Positions 1 through 9,433 of a stretch of 30,023 bases of DNA are shown here, one piece after another. The stretch is taken from contig CAYUAI010000051.1 in the NCBI GenBank assembly GCA_964442745.1, forward strand, positions 1-30,023, given 5' to 3'. The first letter of the stretch is position 1. Every line of letters starts with the position of its first letter. Under the pieces are notes generated by a model. The model made no database searches. It saw only the letters and a program-made list of their open reading frames with translations, and had not been told where the DNA came from. Origin of the DNA: CAYUAI01 sp964442745 (lineage in GTDB: Bacteria; Pseudomonadota; Gammaproteobacteria; S012-40). The position numbers and the translations under genes are program-made.

Positions 1-2
1 AC

Positions 3-53
3 TTGAATAAGATTTGTTACACTGTAGTGTATAAAACTAAGGACGAGCTAGGG
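3..53. repeat. Left copy of the 51-bp terminal inverted repeat
   Basis: These 51 bases are identical to the reverse complement of the last 51 bases of the window (29973-30023). Identity stops at base 54. The repeat contains the near-palindrome TACACTGTAGTGTA (18-31), two six-base arms around GT, the kind of site bound by dimeric TetR-like repressors. It also covers the stop codon and last residues of the DUF5682 gene. It is either the end of an insertion sequence at which the assembly broke, or one terminal repeat of a larger element. I recognise no transposase because no sequence beyond the repeat is present. Confidence 0.9.
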
Positions 54-2316
54 CTAATAGGGTCGCCAGTAGAGGCAAACTGGTTTCTGCCCGCGATTGA
101 TCAAAGTTCAGCTCGGAAACGGGGGCGACGACCGTTTTTTCCGCCCGCTTGACACGCTCAGCCATTTGCCGGCGCTCTGGCATTTCAAAACTAACAAAGG
201 TTCTGCGCAACAATGGCAAGATCTGTGTGAAATTGTCATCGGTTAATTGGCATAACCAACGATCAATCAATTGCCAAAGGGTTTCATCATGAATCAACCA
301 TTGACCACTGCCCCGCAAAAATCCATCTAACCAGGCCGCCGCCTGACTGGCTGGATTCGCAATCGATAACGCCACACTTAATTGACGTGCGGCGTGTTCA
401 TCACTCAATACGCCGCTATCAAGCAACAGTCGACAACAACGCCCTTTAATAATATATTGCAAATTATCGGCATCAATGATCTGCAATAAACTACGCTGCC
501 AAGCCTCCACCGATACCGATGGCTCGATGATCTTTATCGCATCATGAACCGCTTGAATATGATGAAACATGGCTTCGGCCGCTTCCTCATTTAATGCCGA
601 GCATGCATAGACAAGTCCGATACAAATGCGCGATAACATGCCATCCAGCATACATTTGACACTTTCCAATGATGTTTGCCGCACATCACCATATCGCAAC
701 AAACGAGCCAATGACGGTACCGCCTGCATGAGCGAAACGATATCTGAAGCCACTGCCGCCTGGGCTTGCAGGCGTTGCATAACAACATCAATGGCCTGAG
801 TTAAATCGGCTAACAATACATAATCTGTTAGCTGAGCTAACGCAGCAAGATCTTCACACTGCCCAGTTTGCTGTATCACCGCCGCACTGGCGGCCTGTTC
901 TATGGTATTACCCCAACGACCGGATTCAATTAACGTAACTTCAAAGTCAGGCAGCCATTTAATATGCCAACTTTCTTTAAAGGTCCCCTTGCTACGGATA
1001 CGATCATCAACCTGACCCCAGGGTATTTCTAATAAATTGAGACGATAGAATAAACAACTACGCTGAAGATCCATGGGTTTACGTAAATCCAGGACAAGTG
1101 CTTTGATTGATGCACTAGGTTTAAGTCGCAAACGTTTTTGTTGTTGCTGTAAATCCTGCTGCAATGGTGTAATGGGTACTTCGTTGGGTACACCACCTAA
1201 ACGCTCACCCACCACCAATGACTCCTGAATCAGTTGCATGGCGGTGGTCTCACCAAACAGCATGACTGATTGAGTGGCATCATTAAACTCAGGCAACGCC
1301 GGTAACGGTCGGTCACGCATGGCCGCCAGTGCTTCGGCTAACCGAACCGCTTCAATAATATGAGCCGATGATACATCCAATCCCGTGGTTCGCAATGCGT
1401 GAGCAACATGGGTTAACCATTGGATGGAAATGTTATTGGGATGATCCCATAGGTGATGATACCAACCAGGGGCTTTAATACCGGCACCATAACCACTGGC
1501 AATACTTAATCGGCCATAAGTCCACGGTACCCAGGTGGCATTGGTTTTCACTTTTGGCAAGCCTTTTAGCCATTGATTGTCGGCACTACGTGTTGGCATG
1601 TCATAAAGTGCTGGAACATGCCAAGCCCCACAAACCACGGCAATACGCTGATACCCCTGTTTCTCAGCCGTGCGTATAGTTTTTCGCATATAGGCTTCAC
1701 GTTGTTGCTCAAGCAAGCTGGCAGGTTGGTTAATATTCTGTTCAATATGCCGTCTAACTTGAGTCATGGCTTCGGTAATCGCATCAAATAACGATTGGCT
1801 ATCACGACGCTCCTCCACCATGTGCTCCCACCAGCGTTCGCTATCATCATATCCGGCCGCTTTCGCCAAAAAAATTAATGGATCGTATCGCCAGCTATTA
1901 TTTTCTTTTTCATGGACTTCAAGTAATTCATCCTTGGCCACATCAGCCTCTGACTCTGAGGTCTCTGTTTGCGGTAACGCCTGAGCTTCATTTCTGCGCA
2001 TAGCGATGCGATGCGCAACGGGTAAATCCATAAACCGTACCGGTACATTTTGGGTTAACCCATATTGAATAGCCTGCCATTCGGGTGAAAAAACGGCAAA
2101 AGGATAATACCAAGCATCAGCGGGCTCATCCGGGGCATAAACCAATAAAGCCACCGGCGGTTGCATGGCTGGGTGATTAGCAAACGTCAATAAATGATCC
2201 GCTTCTGGCGGCCCTTCAATGAGCAACATGTCAGGTGCTAAATCCGCTAATCCCTGACAGAGGCTACGCGCTGACCCTGGCCCATGGTGGCGAATGCCAA
2301 AAACAGAATAACTCAT
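37..2316 (-). CDS. DUF5682 family protein of a MoxR/VWA-type operon
   Basis: This is a large cytoplasmic protein of unknown biochemical role, recognised by its start (SVFGIRHHGPGSARSL, then LLIEGPPEAD) and by its place after a MoxR ATPase. In the known cluster type (SWIM protein, DUF5691, MoxR ATPase, DUF5682, VWA protein) it is thought to work with the ATPase and a VWA protein in a metal-dependent chaperone-like or defence-like complex; that role is inference. I chose the ATG at 2316 (759 residues) because it overlaps the ATPase stop as ATGA. An upstream in-frame codon at 2352 would overlap the ATPase by 40 bases. The last residues (ARP) and the TAG stop lie inside the 51-bp terminal repeat, so the natural C-terminus may have been replaced by inserted DNA. 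The expected VWA gene is not in the window. Confidence 0.85.
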   Translation of the reverse strand: MSYSVFGIRHHGPGSARSLCQGLADLAPDMLLIEGPPEADHLLTFANHPAMQPPVALLVYAPDEPADAWYYPFAVFSPEWQAIQYGLTQNVPVRFMDLPVAHRIAMRRNEAQALPQTETSESEADVAKDELLEVHEKENNSWRYDPLIFLAKAAGYDDSERWWEHMVEERRDSQSLFDAITEAMTQVRRHIEQNINQPASLLEQQREAYMRKTIRTAEKQGYQRIAVVCGAWHVPALYDMPTRSADNQWLKGLPKVKTNATWVPWTYGRLSIASGYGAGIKAPGWYHHLWDHPNNISIQWLTHVAHALRTTGLDVSSAHIIEAVRLAEALAAMRDRPLPALPEFNDATQSVMLFGETTAMQLIQESLVVGERLGGVPNEVPITPLQQDLQQQQKRLRLKPSASIKALVLDLRKPMDLQRSCLFYRLNLLEIPWGQVDDRIRSKGTFKESWHIKWLPDFEVTLIESGRWGNTIEQAASAAVIQQTGQCEDLAALAQLTDYVLLADLTQAIDVVMQRLQAQAAVASDIVSLMQAVPSLARLLRYGDVRQTSLESVKCMLDGMLSRICIGLVYACSALNEEAAEAMFHHIQAVHDAIKIIEPSVSVEAWQRSLLQIIDADNLQYIIKGRCCRLLLDSGVLSDEHAARQLSVALSIANPASQAAAWLDGFLRGSGQWLIHDETLWQLIDRWLCQLTDDNFTQILPLLRRTFVSFEMPERRQMAERVKRAEKTVVAPVSELNFDQSRAETSLPLLATLLALARP

Positions 2317-3413
2317 AACGTTTCGCGGCAAGCACGATAAATATCCTGCCAACCAGAGCGCTCCTTAATCACTGTTTCTAAGTATTCTTTCCAGACAATG
2401 GTATCTTGTACCGGATCTTTCACAATGGCGCCAAGCAATCCCGAAGCCAGGTCAACCGCATGCAATGAGCCATCCCCAAAATGGGAAGCCAGCGCCAAGC
2501 CACTATTGACCACAGAAATCGCTTCAGCCGTGCTCAAGCTTCCGGATGGTGTTTTTAATTTTGTTTTACCATCAATAGTAATGCCTTCACGCAATTCACG
2601 AAATACGGTGACAATACGTTTGATTTCTTGCAGCGCGGGTTTCTCAGCCGGTAACTGTAACGCCCGCCCCAGACTTTCCACACGTTGTTGCACAATGCTA
2701 ATTTCTTCATCAATGCTCGCTGGCATGGGCAAGATCACGGTATTAAAACGTCGCTTTAGAGCGCTCGATAATTCATTCACGCCTTTATCACGATTATTGG
2801 CGGTAGCAATGACATTAAATCCTTGTTGCGCCTGCACTTCGGTATTTAATTCGGGTATCGGTAAAGTTTTTTCTGACAAGATAGTAATCAGCGTATCTTG
2901 AACATCAGAAGGAATACGAGTCAGTTCCTCAATTCGAGCCAATACACCATGTTCAATGGCGTACATCAATGGACTAACAACTAAGGCCTCTTTTGAGGGG
3001 CCTTCCGCAATGAGTTTGGCATAATTCCAGCCATAACGCATGGCTTCTTCACCCGTGCCAGCCGTCCCTTGCACCATTAAGGTCGAAGCACCTGATATCG
3101 CCGCACTGAGATGTTCTGATACCCAGGATTTTGCCGTACCTGGCAGGCCATATAACAATAAGGCTCGATCTGTCGCTAATGTCGAAATGGCAATTTCCAT
3201 GGTGCGGGAATGACCAATATATTTCGCCGTAATCTGCACTCCATTATCCAGTGCGCCACCCAACAAATAGGTGCGCACTGCCCAAGGGGATAATTTCCAG
3301 TTAGGTGGCTTTGCCCGATCATCCACATCCGCTAAAGCGGCTAACTCATGGGCAAACTCTTGTTCAGCATGTTGTCGCAATGCCGTATTGACTGAGTCAG
3401 TATTGATTGTCAC
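2313..3413 (-). CDS. MoxR-family AAA+ ATPase
   Basis: This is an AAA+ ATPase of the MoxR type, a class that remodels or activates partner proteins, often with a VWA-domain partner. Visible motifs are Walker A GLPGTAKS (residues 89-96), the segment GVLARIEELTRIPSDVQ after the Walker B region, and the sensor-1 region VIATANNRDKGVNELSSALK followed by an arginine-rich RRFN. At 366 residues it is of normal length. The start is GTG at 3413, overlapping the upstream stop as GTGA, with a ribosome-binding site GAGGTGA just upstream. The downstream DUF5682 gene starts inside this gene's stop codon, so the two are translationally coupled. Confidence 0.93.
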   Translation of the reverse strand: MTINTDSVNTALRQHAEQEFAHELAALADVDDRAKPPNWKLSPWAVRTYLLGGALDNGVQITAKYIGHSRTMEIAISTLATDRALLLYGLPGTAKSWVSEHLSAAISGASTLMVQGTAGTGEEAMRYGWNYAKLIAEGPSKEALVVSPLMYAIEHGVLARIEELTRIPSDVQDTLITILSEKTLPIPELNTEVQAQQGFNVIATANNRDKGVNELSSALKRRFNTVILPMPASIDEEISIVQQRVESLGRALQLPAEKPALQEIKRIVTVFRELREGITIDGKTKLKTPSGSLSTAEAISVVNSGLALASHFGDGSLHAVDLASGLLGAIVKDPVQDTIVWKEYLETVIKERSGWQDIYRACRETL

Positions 3414-4954
3414 CGATCACCTCGAATATTTTGTAACATGTCGTATCGAAATTGTACAATGCTGAGCGTTTCATTTAATATTTTGTGCCAGGGTGAATTT
3501 TCATTGAGAAAAACCTCAAGTTGTTGCTGCATGTGTTTTAAAACCGAGCTATCTAGATACAACGCTGCATGCCGAAACACATTATAAATAGAATAATCAT
3601 GGATATTTTTTTCAGATGATAAATAATTTTTCCAGGCCATGACAACTTGTTTAGAAAAATTCTCGCTCCAGAGATGTTCAATATTGATTAACTGGTTTAT
3701 CCCGCTTTTCAATTTAGTTAACTGCTTCGATTTTGTTAATTGCTCACCCAATAAGGCTTCACCAGCTTCGGATGACAAAATCCTCCAAAAAATTGGATCA
3801 CTCTGCTCATTATGACGAATAAACGCACTGGCCCAATCTTGGCTGGAAAAATGTATCGTGGCACGCTGCCAACCCTGTAACAAGATTGCTTGCCATTCAT
3901 GTTTTTTGATCAGCGAAAAAATATCATCCACACTCAACTGCCAATGCTCACACCAAAATTCCGGGTTGACTCGCTCTAGCATTTGCTCTAACCACCAGGC
4001 CTTTTGTCCCTTACCCTTAGGAGCCGTCTCACTAATGCCGTCATGTTTCCAAGATTTCTCCCATTGTTCAGGCAAGTTGACTGTCAATCGATATTTATGA
4101 TTGCTCAGTTTGCCCATCAAGCTTGTTTTTTCCTGGAGCACTAACCATTGAGATAAACGTTGCTGAAAACGCTGTTGCAAGACGGAGGCTGGCAACTTTA
4201 CCAACAAACCCGCCGCCCGATAGCGAACGTCTTTGCTCTTATCCATGAGTGCTTTGTCAAGAAACGCCTGATCGGCAGTTTGTAAATTCACGGCGATAGT
4301 TTCGATAAATTGTCGACGATCACGCGCCGCTTCTTTACCCCACACCTCGGCTAATAAGGCTCGTGCACTGTCGGGATCGTGCTGGCGGCATTGTTTAAGA
4401 TAAGCCGTGCGCTCCGTAGTGTTAGCTTTTTCCCATTCGCTGTCGGTTATCTTGTTCGCTTGGGTGGCGATACATAGCCTTTGCCAACGTGGATTTTGTT
4501 GCGCCAACCAAATACCATGCTCACCAATGGCCGCCAGGATTACCTCGCGTGATGACTCGTCACTCAACGCCACATCTAATAGCGTCGGTATCATCACTTC
4601 AGTCACTCGATACCCTTGCCCTTTCACCTGACCTAACCATTCATTTAATAACGGTCGAAAACTATTATCCGTTAAGATAAAGCGAAGCGACTGAATATCA
4701 TTAACCACAGGCCGGCTATCACGCTTAGCCGGGCACGCCAACTCAACCGATGTTTTTGTGGGTTGTTGACCTGCGCGTTGATAGTTTGCCACCACCGCCA
4801 CACATTGCAAAAAATAAAGCGCGGGATCATTGTCTGAATGTTGAATATTAGCAAGCAAATCACCTAACTTCCCTTCGGCTTGCCACGGTTTGTTATTACG
4901 TTCGGTGCCAAGCAGTGCTGTTTTAAGTAACTCATCCCATAATTTTAGCCTCAC
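3410..4954 (-). CDS. DUF5691 family protein
   Basis: A 514-residue soluble protein. It is recognised by its opening pattern WDELLKTALLGTERNN, typical of DUF5691, and by its position between a SWIM protein and a MoxR ATPase. A HEAT-like helical stretch (residues about 190-260, with paired helices around KDVRYRAAGLLVKLPASVLQ) suggests a scaffold role; this is inference. The start is GTG at 4954, the first possible start after the in-frame stop of the SWIM gene, with only one codon (GGA) between them. The ribosome-binding site GGAGG lies within the last codons of the SWIM gene. The low-GC 3' third (3410-3800) looks different in base use from the rest. Confidence 0.85.
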   Translation of the reverse strand: MRLKLWDELLKTALLGTERNNKPWQAEGKLGDLLANIQHSDNDPALYFLQCVAVVANYQRAGQQPTKTSVELACPAKRDSRPVVNDIQSLRFILTDNSFRPLLNEWLGQVKGQGYRVTEVMIPTLLDVALSDESSREVILAAIGEHGIWLAQQNPRWQRLCIATQANKITDSEWEKANTTERTAYLKQCRQHDPDSARALLAEVWGKEAARDRRQFIETIAVNLQTADQAFLDKALMDKSKDVRYRAAGLLVKLPASVLQQRFQQRLSQWLVLQEKTSLMGKLSNHKYRLTVNLPEQWEKSWKHDGISETAPKGKGQKAWWLEQMLERVNPEFWCEHWQLSVDDIFSLIKKHEWQAILLQGWQRATIHFSSQDWASAFIRHNEQSDPIFWRILSSEAGEALLGEQLTKSKQLTKLKSGINQLINIEHLWSENFSKQVVMAWKNYLSSEKNIHDYSIYNVFRHAALYLDSSVLKHMQQQLEVFLNENSPWHKILNETLSIVQFRYDMLQNIRGDR

Positions 4955-4957
4955 TCC

Positions 4958-6325
4958 TTAAGCCTCCATCCTCTGTAAATCATATAAGCCTTGCACTCGC
5001 TCATCGACGATCACCGTCAAAGGAAAGAAATGATGGCCATCCCATTCACCCAATATATCAATAGGCAAACCACCGCTCAAGGCTAATAACTCCCATTGCC
5101 ATCTAAAATTGGGTGCAATGGGTATTTGATACTGTTGCTCATCAATAAATAGCCATTGCTCATCAAGGGTAACAGGCGTCACCTGTTGCAAACCTCCAGG
5201 CATATGATCTAGCCAAGGGTATTGTGCTAAAATTGCCGAAAATTGTTCGTATAAATCAACAATTGAATGACAGATTTGTTTTAATGCCATGGGATTGATT
5301 AATGAGATAGACGGTGGCTGCTTCACCAACGCACGTACTGGCCAGCTACCCGGATAGAACACCAGATCACCTTGGATAGCCTGACCGGCTTGTGGACGAA
5401 TCACCAAGACGTGGTTGGGTGCCGCAAAATCCAATAACAGTGCCCAGCGTTGCTGTGTTTCTCCCCACAACCACGTGCGCTGCATCTGTATTTGTGCTTG
5501 CTGAACAGACCACTTGCCCATCACCCACCAGGTATCCGTCATACCCGGTTGTGCTAATAGCGTCTCTTTGTTACGTGTGAGCCCCAACAAACCCTCTATA
5601 TCGGCTTGCAAAATATCGGGTAGATGGGCTTGTTGCTCATTCGCCGTTAACAATAACTGTAAGTTAGCCAATGATAACAATAGTTGCGATTGCCATTGCT
5701 CAGTGCTGTAGCGTAAATCTAAACAACGTTGTAGCCAATTAGCTAAACCCGGCGCTTGGGTATCCACTAAACGCTTTATCATACGTTGCCAGGCTTGACC
5801 ATCTTCTAACGAATGTACTAGGCCATGGCCTATGGTATCGTTTAACCAGCGCTGTAATTCTTCAAGGCCCATTTGTATATTATTTTGGCGTTTTTCAATA
5901 CGCTTTTGTTGAGCATTTTCACGCCGTTTTTGAGTCTCCTCATCCACCGGCTGATTTTTTTGCTCAGCACCTTCCGTTACTCGCTGCTGGCGTTTTTCGC
6001 GTCGTTGCTGCCACGTATTCACCCAATCTGGTATCGCCATATGAGAAAATGCATCGGGTGATTCGGCATACACATAAGCCAGCCCTAACGCATGTTTACA
6101 AGGAAATTTTCGACTCGGGCATGAACACTTAAAAGCGGGAGTCATCAGCTCAATACAAGCTTGATAGGCGTTTCTGCCACTCCCTTTAATTTCTCCCCAC
6201 AATAAATGTTCGGCTTGTCCTAAATCCTGCCATTGATTAGCCACCGCTAATTTTCGACCCGCTGACACGGAGGCCGTATCCGATGCCATGTCATTGACTT
6301 GACTTACCGACCATTTTTCCATCAT
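4958..6325 (-). CDS. SWIM zinc-finger protein, first gene of the MoxR operon
   Basis: A 455-residue protein with a SWIM zinc finger at residues 67-78 (CSC, six residues, then CKH), a fold that binds zinc and can contact DNA or protein. The N-terminal pattern WSVSQVNDMASDTASVSAGRK matches the SWIM proteins that head MoxR/DUF5691/DUF5682 operons. A basic, Gln/Arg/Lys-rich segment (about residues 107-155) is probably coiled coil. The start is uncertain among TTG 6331, ATG 6325 and ATG 6322. I took 6325 because the family starts close to this Trp-rich motif and AAGGA lies upstream. It is the promoter-proximal gene of the operon. Confidence 0.85.
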   Translation of the reverse strand: MMEKWSVSQVNDMASDTASVSAGRKLAVANQWQDLGQAEHLLWGEIKGSGRNAYQACIELMTPAFKCSCPSRKFPCKHALGLAYVYAESPDAFSHMAIPDWVNTWQQRREKRQQRVTEGAEQKNQPVDEETQKRRENAQQKRIEKRQNNIQMGLEELQRWLNDTIGHGLVHSLEDGQAWQRMIKRLVDTQAPGLANWLQRCLDLRYSTEQWQSQLLLSLANLQLLLTANEQQAHLPDILQADIEGLLGLTRNKETLLAQPGMTDTWWVMGKWSVQQAQIQMQRTWLWGETQQRWALLLDFAAPNHVLVIRPQAGQAIQGDLVFYPGSWPVRALVKQPPSISLINPMALKQICHSIVDLYEQFSAILAQYPWLDHMPGGLQQVTPVTLDEQWLFIDEQQYQIPIAPNFRWQWELLALSGGLPIDILGEWDGHHFFPLTVIVDERVQGLYDLQRMEA

Positions 6326-6450
6326 CCTCAATTAATCCTTGGTTTCGTTATCTCATGCTTCAACCCGACGCGTTTCAAAAAAATGATGAAAAATTTTAAT
6401 GGCTATATATACCCATAGCGAAACGATTTTAACCCGATTTTTTTGGAGCG

Positions 6451-6945
6451 TCAGGTTTTAACTTCCGGCAAGGTCGGCGAAATGGCTTGAATGGCTTCTA
6501 AATCAAGTAATTCCCAAATACCACTATTGCGATACAATTTCTTTTTCGCCTGAGGATACACAGCGACATCTTGTTCCAAGCGCTGCCCCATCACCAGGCA
6601 AACTAAAATTTCATTGCTCTCGTTAACGATGGTATGGGCCACCTCGTTACGTGGCAAACCCACAAAATCGCCAGGCTCCAAGAGATAACGGTCTCCCTCA
6701 ATCATTAATAAACCTGCGCCTGATACCACATAGACACATTCTTCTTCATAAAGGTGTTTATGGTACTCGGTGGTATCATATCCTGGTTGCACATAGATGA
6801 GATGCACACCAATGTGATTCAAACCAACGGCATCCCCCAAAGATTTATTTAACCGGGTAGCCTTTGGGTTTAGAAAGTGAGTTTTTTGCTGACCGGGCAT
6901 TTGTTCAATTTCGGCCGCCTTTAATAAATATTTTTTAGTCTCCAT
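6451..6945 (-). CDS. Cupin-domain protein
   Basis: A single-domain beta-barrel cupin of 164 residues. Motif 1 is visible as G55...H62-x-H64...E68 and motif 2 as PGDFVGLPRNEVAHTIVN with H104, so the four usual metal ligands are present. It resembles the small cupins of the COG3837 type; the substrate is unknown. I chose the ATG at 6945 because AAGGAA precedes it by six bases. The frame stays open upstream to 7068, but those 41 residues are not cupin-like and contain a possible promoter. The gene stands alone, on the same strand as the MoxR operon. Confidence 0.85.
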   Translation of the reverse strand: METKKYLLKAAEIEQMPGQQKTHFLNPKATRLNKSLGDAVGLNHIGVHLIYVQPGYDTTEYHKHLYEEECVYVVSGAGLLMIEGDRYLLEPGDFVGLPRNEVAHTIVNESNEILVCLVMGQRLEQDVAVYPQAKKKLYRNSGIWELLDLEAIQAISPTLPEVKT

Positions 6946-6979
6946 GACATTTCCTTCTGATACAATGGGTCCACACTCA

Positions 6980-7007
6980 ACAATACTACGGAGCATAAAC
7001 TCATCAA
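6980..7007 (-). promoter_or_regulatory. Possible sigma-70 promoter of the cupin gene
   Basis: On the minus strand TTGATG (7007-7002) and TATTGT (6985-6980) are 16 bases apart, each matching four of six consensus bases, and lie about 35 bases before the cupin ATG. The match is modest and could be chance. Confidence 0.25.
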
Positions 7008-7068
7008 CTGTCGAATCATTCGTCGTTAACGCTTGCAAACCCATCAATTCAAAACGAGCAAGCGCCAA

Positions 7069-7488
7069 AAATCAGGCGATAGATATACCCAAACTTGACA
7101 TATCTCTTTAACATGTACATATTTACCCACACCATCGATTTAATCTGGTTAAGGTCGCGGCCATTCGTGGAATTTTTCGACAAAAAGACACGATTATCCT
7201 GAAAAACCAGCCACAGTAAACACACACGCTAACAAGAGTAAAAATTAACTCTGCTTGTATTCACAAACGCCACTTACTCGATTAACGACTTCTCTAATAC
7301 TGAATTTTCTAGACGAAATATATTCCGCAGTATCATCAATGATTTGGTTTTATGACGAAAGTAGGAAATACATAACATCTGAGAATGATATTCAATGGAG
7401 GTTTCACGGTTCACCAAAACAAATAAATAGCACAAGCCATAAGTTATTTTTCATTATTTAAATTAATACCTGGTAAAGCATCACTTGC
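7069..7488. other. Intergenic region between the divergent cupin and autotransporter genes
   Basis: These 420 bases are AT-rich and hold no convincing gene. A perfect TTGACA lies at 7095-7100 with a CATATT 17 bases on (7118-7123), a possible plus-strand promoter, though it is far from the autotransporter start. A 68-codon frame from a TTG at 7255 has no ribosome-binding site and no recognisable features. Confidence 0.5.
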
Positions 7489-9309
7489 ATGAAATTCATC
7501 CGTCAATATTTAACCTATGAGATAACAAAATCATATGACAATCACAGAGCTTGCTTAGGGCAAAGCTTGCTTGCTAAAATGGATGTCACAGGAAAAATTG
7601 TCTTTTTGTTATGTGTATTGCTTTATTGTTGTGTAGCCACCCAGGCTCTCTATGCCAATGAAATTACCATTGTACCGAGTTCCCCCAGGCTAGGGGAAAA
7701 CCAGGGATCATTTCAATTAAATGTTACCTTACTGCGCACTAATGAAAGCAATGAAGCAATAACACTGAACTATCAAACACAATTCCCTACCACCAAGACA
7801 CCGGCCGCGACCGCCGATGAAGACTATGTTAGCCTCAATAACAGCCCCAATAACAGCCTCACTTGGCAAGCTAATGATAGCGGCACCAAGACAATCACCA
7901 TCCTCATTATTGATGACAGCACGGCCGAACTCAATGAACAATTTGAACTGTTGTTGACCACAACGGATGCAACGACCATTAACAATAACGTGACAGAAAA
8001 ATTGATACTGACAATTGAAGACAATGATGATATATCCATCGCCTTCGCAGAAAATACCCCGAATGCCGCAATAGTACAGACATTAAATGTTTTCTGTCCT
8101 GAATTAGAAGCAAACAACGACAACCTCACGACAGCGCAACAAAACTTACTCGAGACCTGCCAAGCTTTCGAAAAAACCTCTGACTCAGAAGCAAGACAGA
8201 TATTGCAAGCACTGTCCCCAGATTCTGTGGGATCACAGAACACCCTCGGATTGCGCCTCTCAGACCAACAACTGAAAACCATCGGCAATCGCCTCATTAC
8301 ATTGCGGCAAGGGGGCGGAAAAAATCACTTTACAGGATTACAGTTGCTCGTCGATGGTGAGCCATTGCCATCTGACATGGTCAATTACCTGGGCAATAAA
8401 CTAGCGGAAAATGAAACAGTCCGTCAATTTTTTAGCGATTTATTGAGCAAACCCATGGCGTTTTTTGCCTCCGGCACGCTGGAAATAGGAGACAAAAAAT
8501 CAACAGAAAATGAGTCTGGCTACAAGCCTCACAGTTACAACTTAACCCTGGGCGCTGACACTCAAGTGACCCCCCAATGGATTGTCGGTGCCGCGTTTGG
8601 TGTCGCCAAAGCTGATGCCAATATTGCCAACGATTCAGGAAGCTTGAAAGTTCAAGGATACCACTTTGCTATTTATGGATCTTATGAGCAACAGGCTTTA
8701 TCGATTGATGGCGCGATCAACGTTGGCATGGCTGATCATGAAATGACTCGGCATATTCATTTTAGCTTAGCAGACGTTGTCACTGACAACCATGCACGCA
8801 GTAATACTGACGGCAAACAAGTCGACTTAAGCCTGAATATTAGTCATAACTGGCCATTACGAAACAAAATCAACCTGGATGCCTGGGGCAGACTGAATTA
8901 TTTCAATACCTCAATTGATAGCTACCAAGAAAGTGGTGCGGAAGGCTACAACGTCGCCATTAACAGCCAAACTGACAACCAATTTCACTCGGGGGCTGGC
9001 AGCCGGGTTAGTCAACCAATAAATAGCCAGTATGGCCTATTCATACCGCATGCTAGCATCGAATGGATACACAATTATCGCAGCAATGCCCAGGCGATTT
9101 CGGGTTATTTCATCAGTGATCCATTAGCCACTCAATTTTCTTTCAACGCCGACAAGCCTGACAGAAATTATTTTGATTTTCGCCTCGGGGTGTCCATGGT
9201 TTTCCCTCAGGATATTATCGGCTTCGCTGAATTCGCTAAACGTTTGCAGCAAACAAATTACGATGCCAGTTTTTTTAGTATTGGGATACGTATGGAAAAT
9301 GTTTTTTAA
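7489..9309 (+). CDS. Autotransporter with Calx-beta domain and C-terminal beta-barrel
   Basis: A 606-residue outer-membrane protein. The first 56 residues form a long signal peptide (hydrophobic core about 37-52, likely cut after ALYA). Residues about 58-178 are one Calx-beta domain, with the signatures DEDYVSL, a TITILIIDDS strand and a closing ILTIEDNDD. A linker with two cysteines (VFCPEL, LLETCQAF) leads to the segment QILQALSPDSVGSQ common before autotransporter barrels. Residues about 330-606 are the beta-barrel, ending in FFSIGIRMENVF with the C-terminal Phe needed for BAM recognition. The small passenger suggests adhesion rather than enzyme activity (inference). A second start at 7579 (Met31) would shorten the signal peptide. 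It lies just ahead of a giant lipoprotein on the same strand. Confidence 0.88.
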   Translation: MKFIRQYLTYEITKSYDNHRACLGQSLLAKMDVTGKIVFLLCVLLYCCVATQALYANEITIVPSSPRLGENQGSFQLNVTLLRTNESNEAITLNYQTQFPTTKTPAATADEDYVSLNNSPNNSLTWQANDSGTKTITILIIDDSTAELNEQFELLLTTTDATTINNNVTEKLILTIEDNDDISIAFAENTPNAAIVQTLNVFCPELEANNDNLTTAQQNLLETCQAFEKTSDSEARQILQALSPDSVGSQNTLGLRLSDQQLKTIGNRLITLRQGGGKNHFTGLQLLVDGEPLPSDMVNYLGNKLAENETVRQFFSDLLSKPMAFFASGTLEIGDKKSTENESGYKPHSYNLTLGADTQVTPQWIVGAAFGVAKADANIANDSGSLKVQGYHFAIYGSYEQQALSIDGAINVGMADHEMTRHIHFSLADVVTDNHARSNTDGKQVDLSLNISHNWPLRNKINLDAWGRLNYFNTSIDSYQESGAEGYNVAINSQTDNQFHSGAGSRVSQPINSQYGLFIPHASIEWIHNYRSNAQAISGYFISDPLATQFSFNADKPDRNYFDFRLGVSMVFPQDIIGFAEFAKRLQQTNYDASFFSIGIRMENVF

Positions 9310-9365
9310 TCGACCTTGGGCAAGCTAACGAATATTCCAAATCAACGCTAGCGTTTCAAAAAAAC

Positions 9366-9396
9366 GGCTTAAAAACCGTCAAGCCACTTTATTTTT
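9366..9396 (+). terminator. Weak terminator-like hairpin after the autotransporter gene
   Basis: GGCTT (9366-9370) pairs with AAGCC (9381-9385) and is followed by a T-rich tail. The perfect palindrome AACGCTAGCGTT lies just upstream (9344-9355). The stem is short, so termination would be partial at best. Confidence 0.3.
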
Positions 9397-9433
9397 CTCA
9401 TTCCTTAGCATACGATAATTAAGGATGTTATTT

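Noticed and set aside
2398..2901. 167-codon plus-strand frame opposite the MoxR ATPase gene
   Set aside because: It is antisense to a certain gene with clear AAA+ motifs, and its translation has no recognisable features.
7255..7461. 68-codon plus frame in the gap before the autotransporter
   Set aside because: TTG start, no ribosome-binding site, no hydrophobic or domain pattern; most likely chance.
7824..8297. 157-codon minus frame opposite the autotransporter
   Set aside because: Shadow of the Calx-beta and linker coding region.
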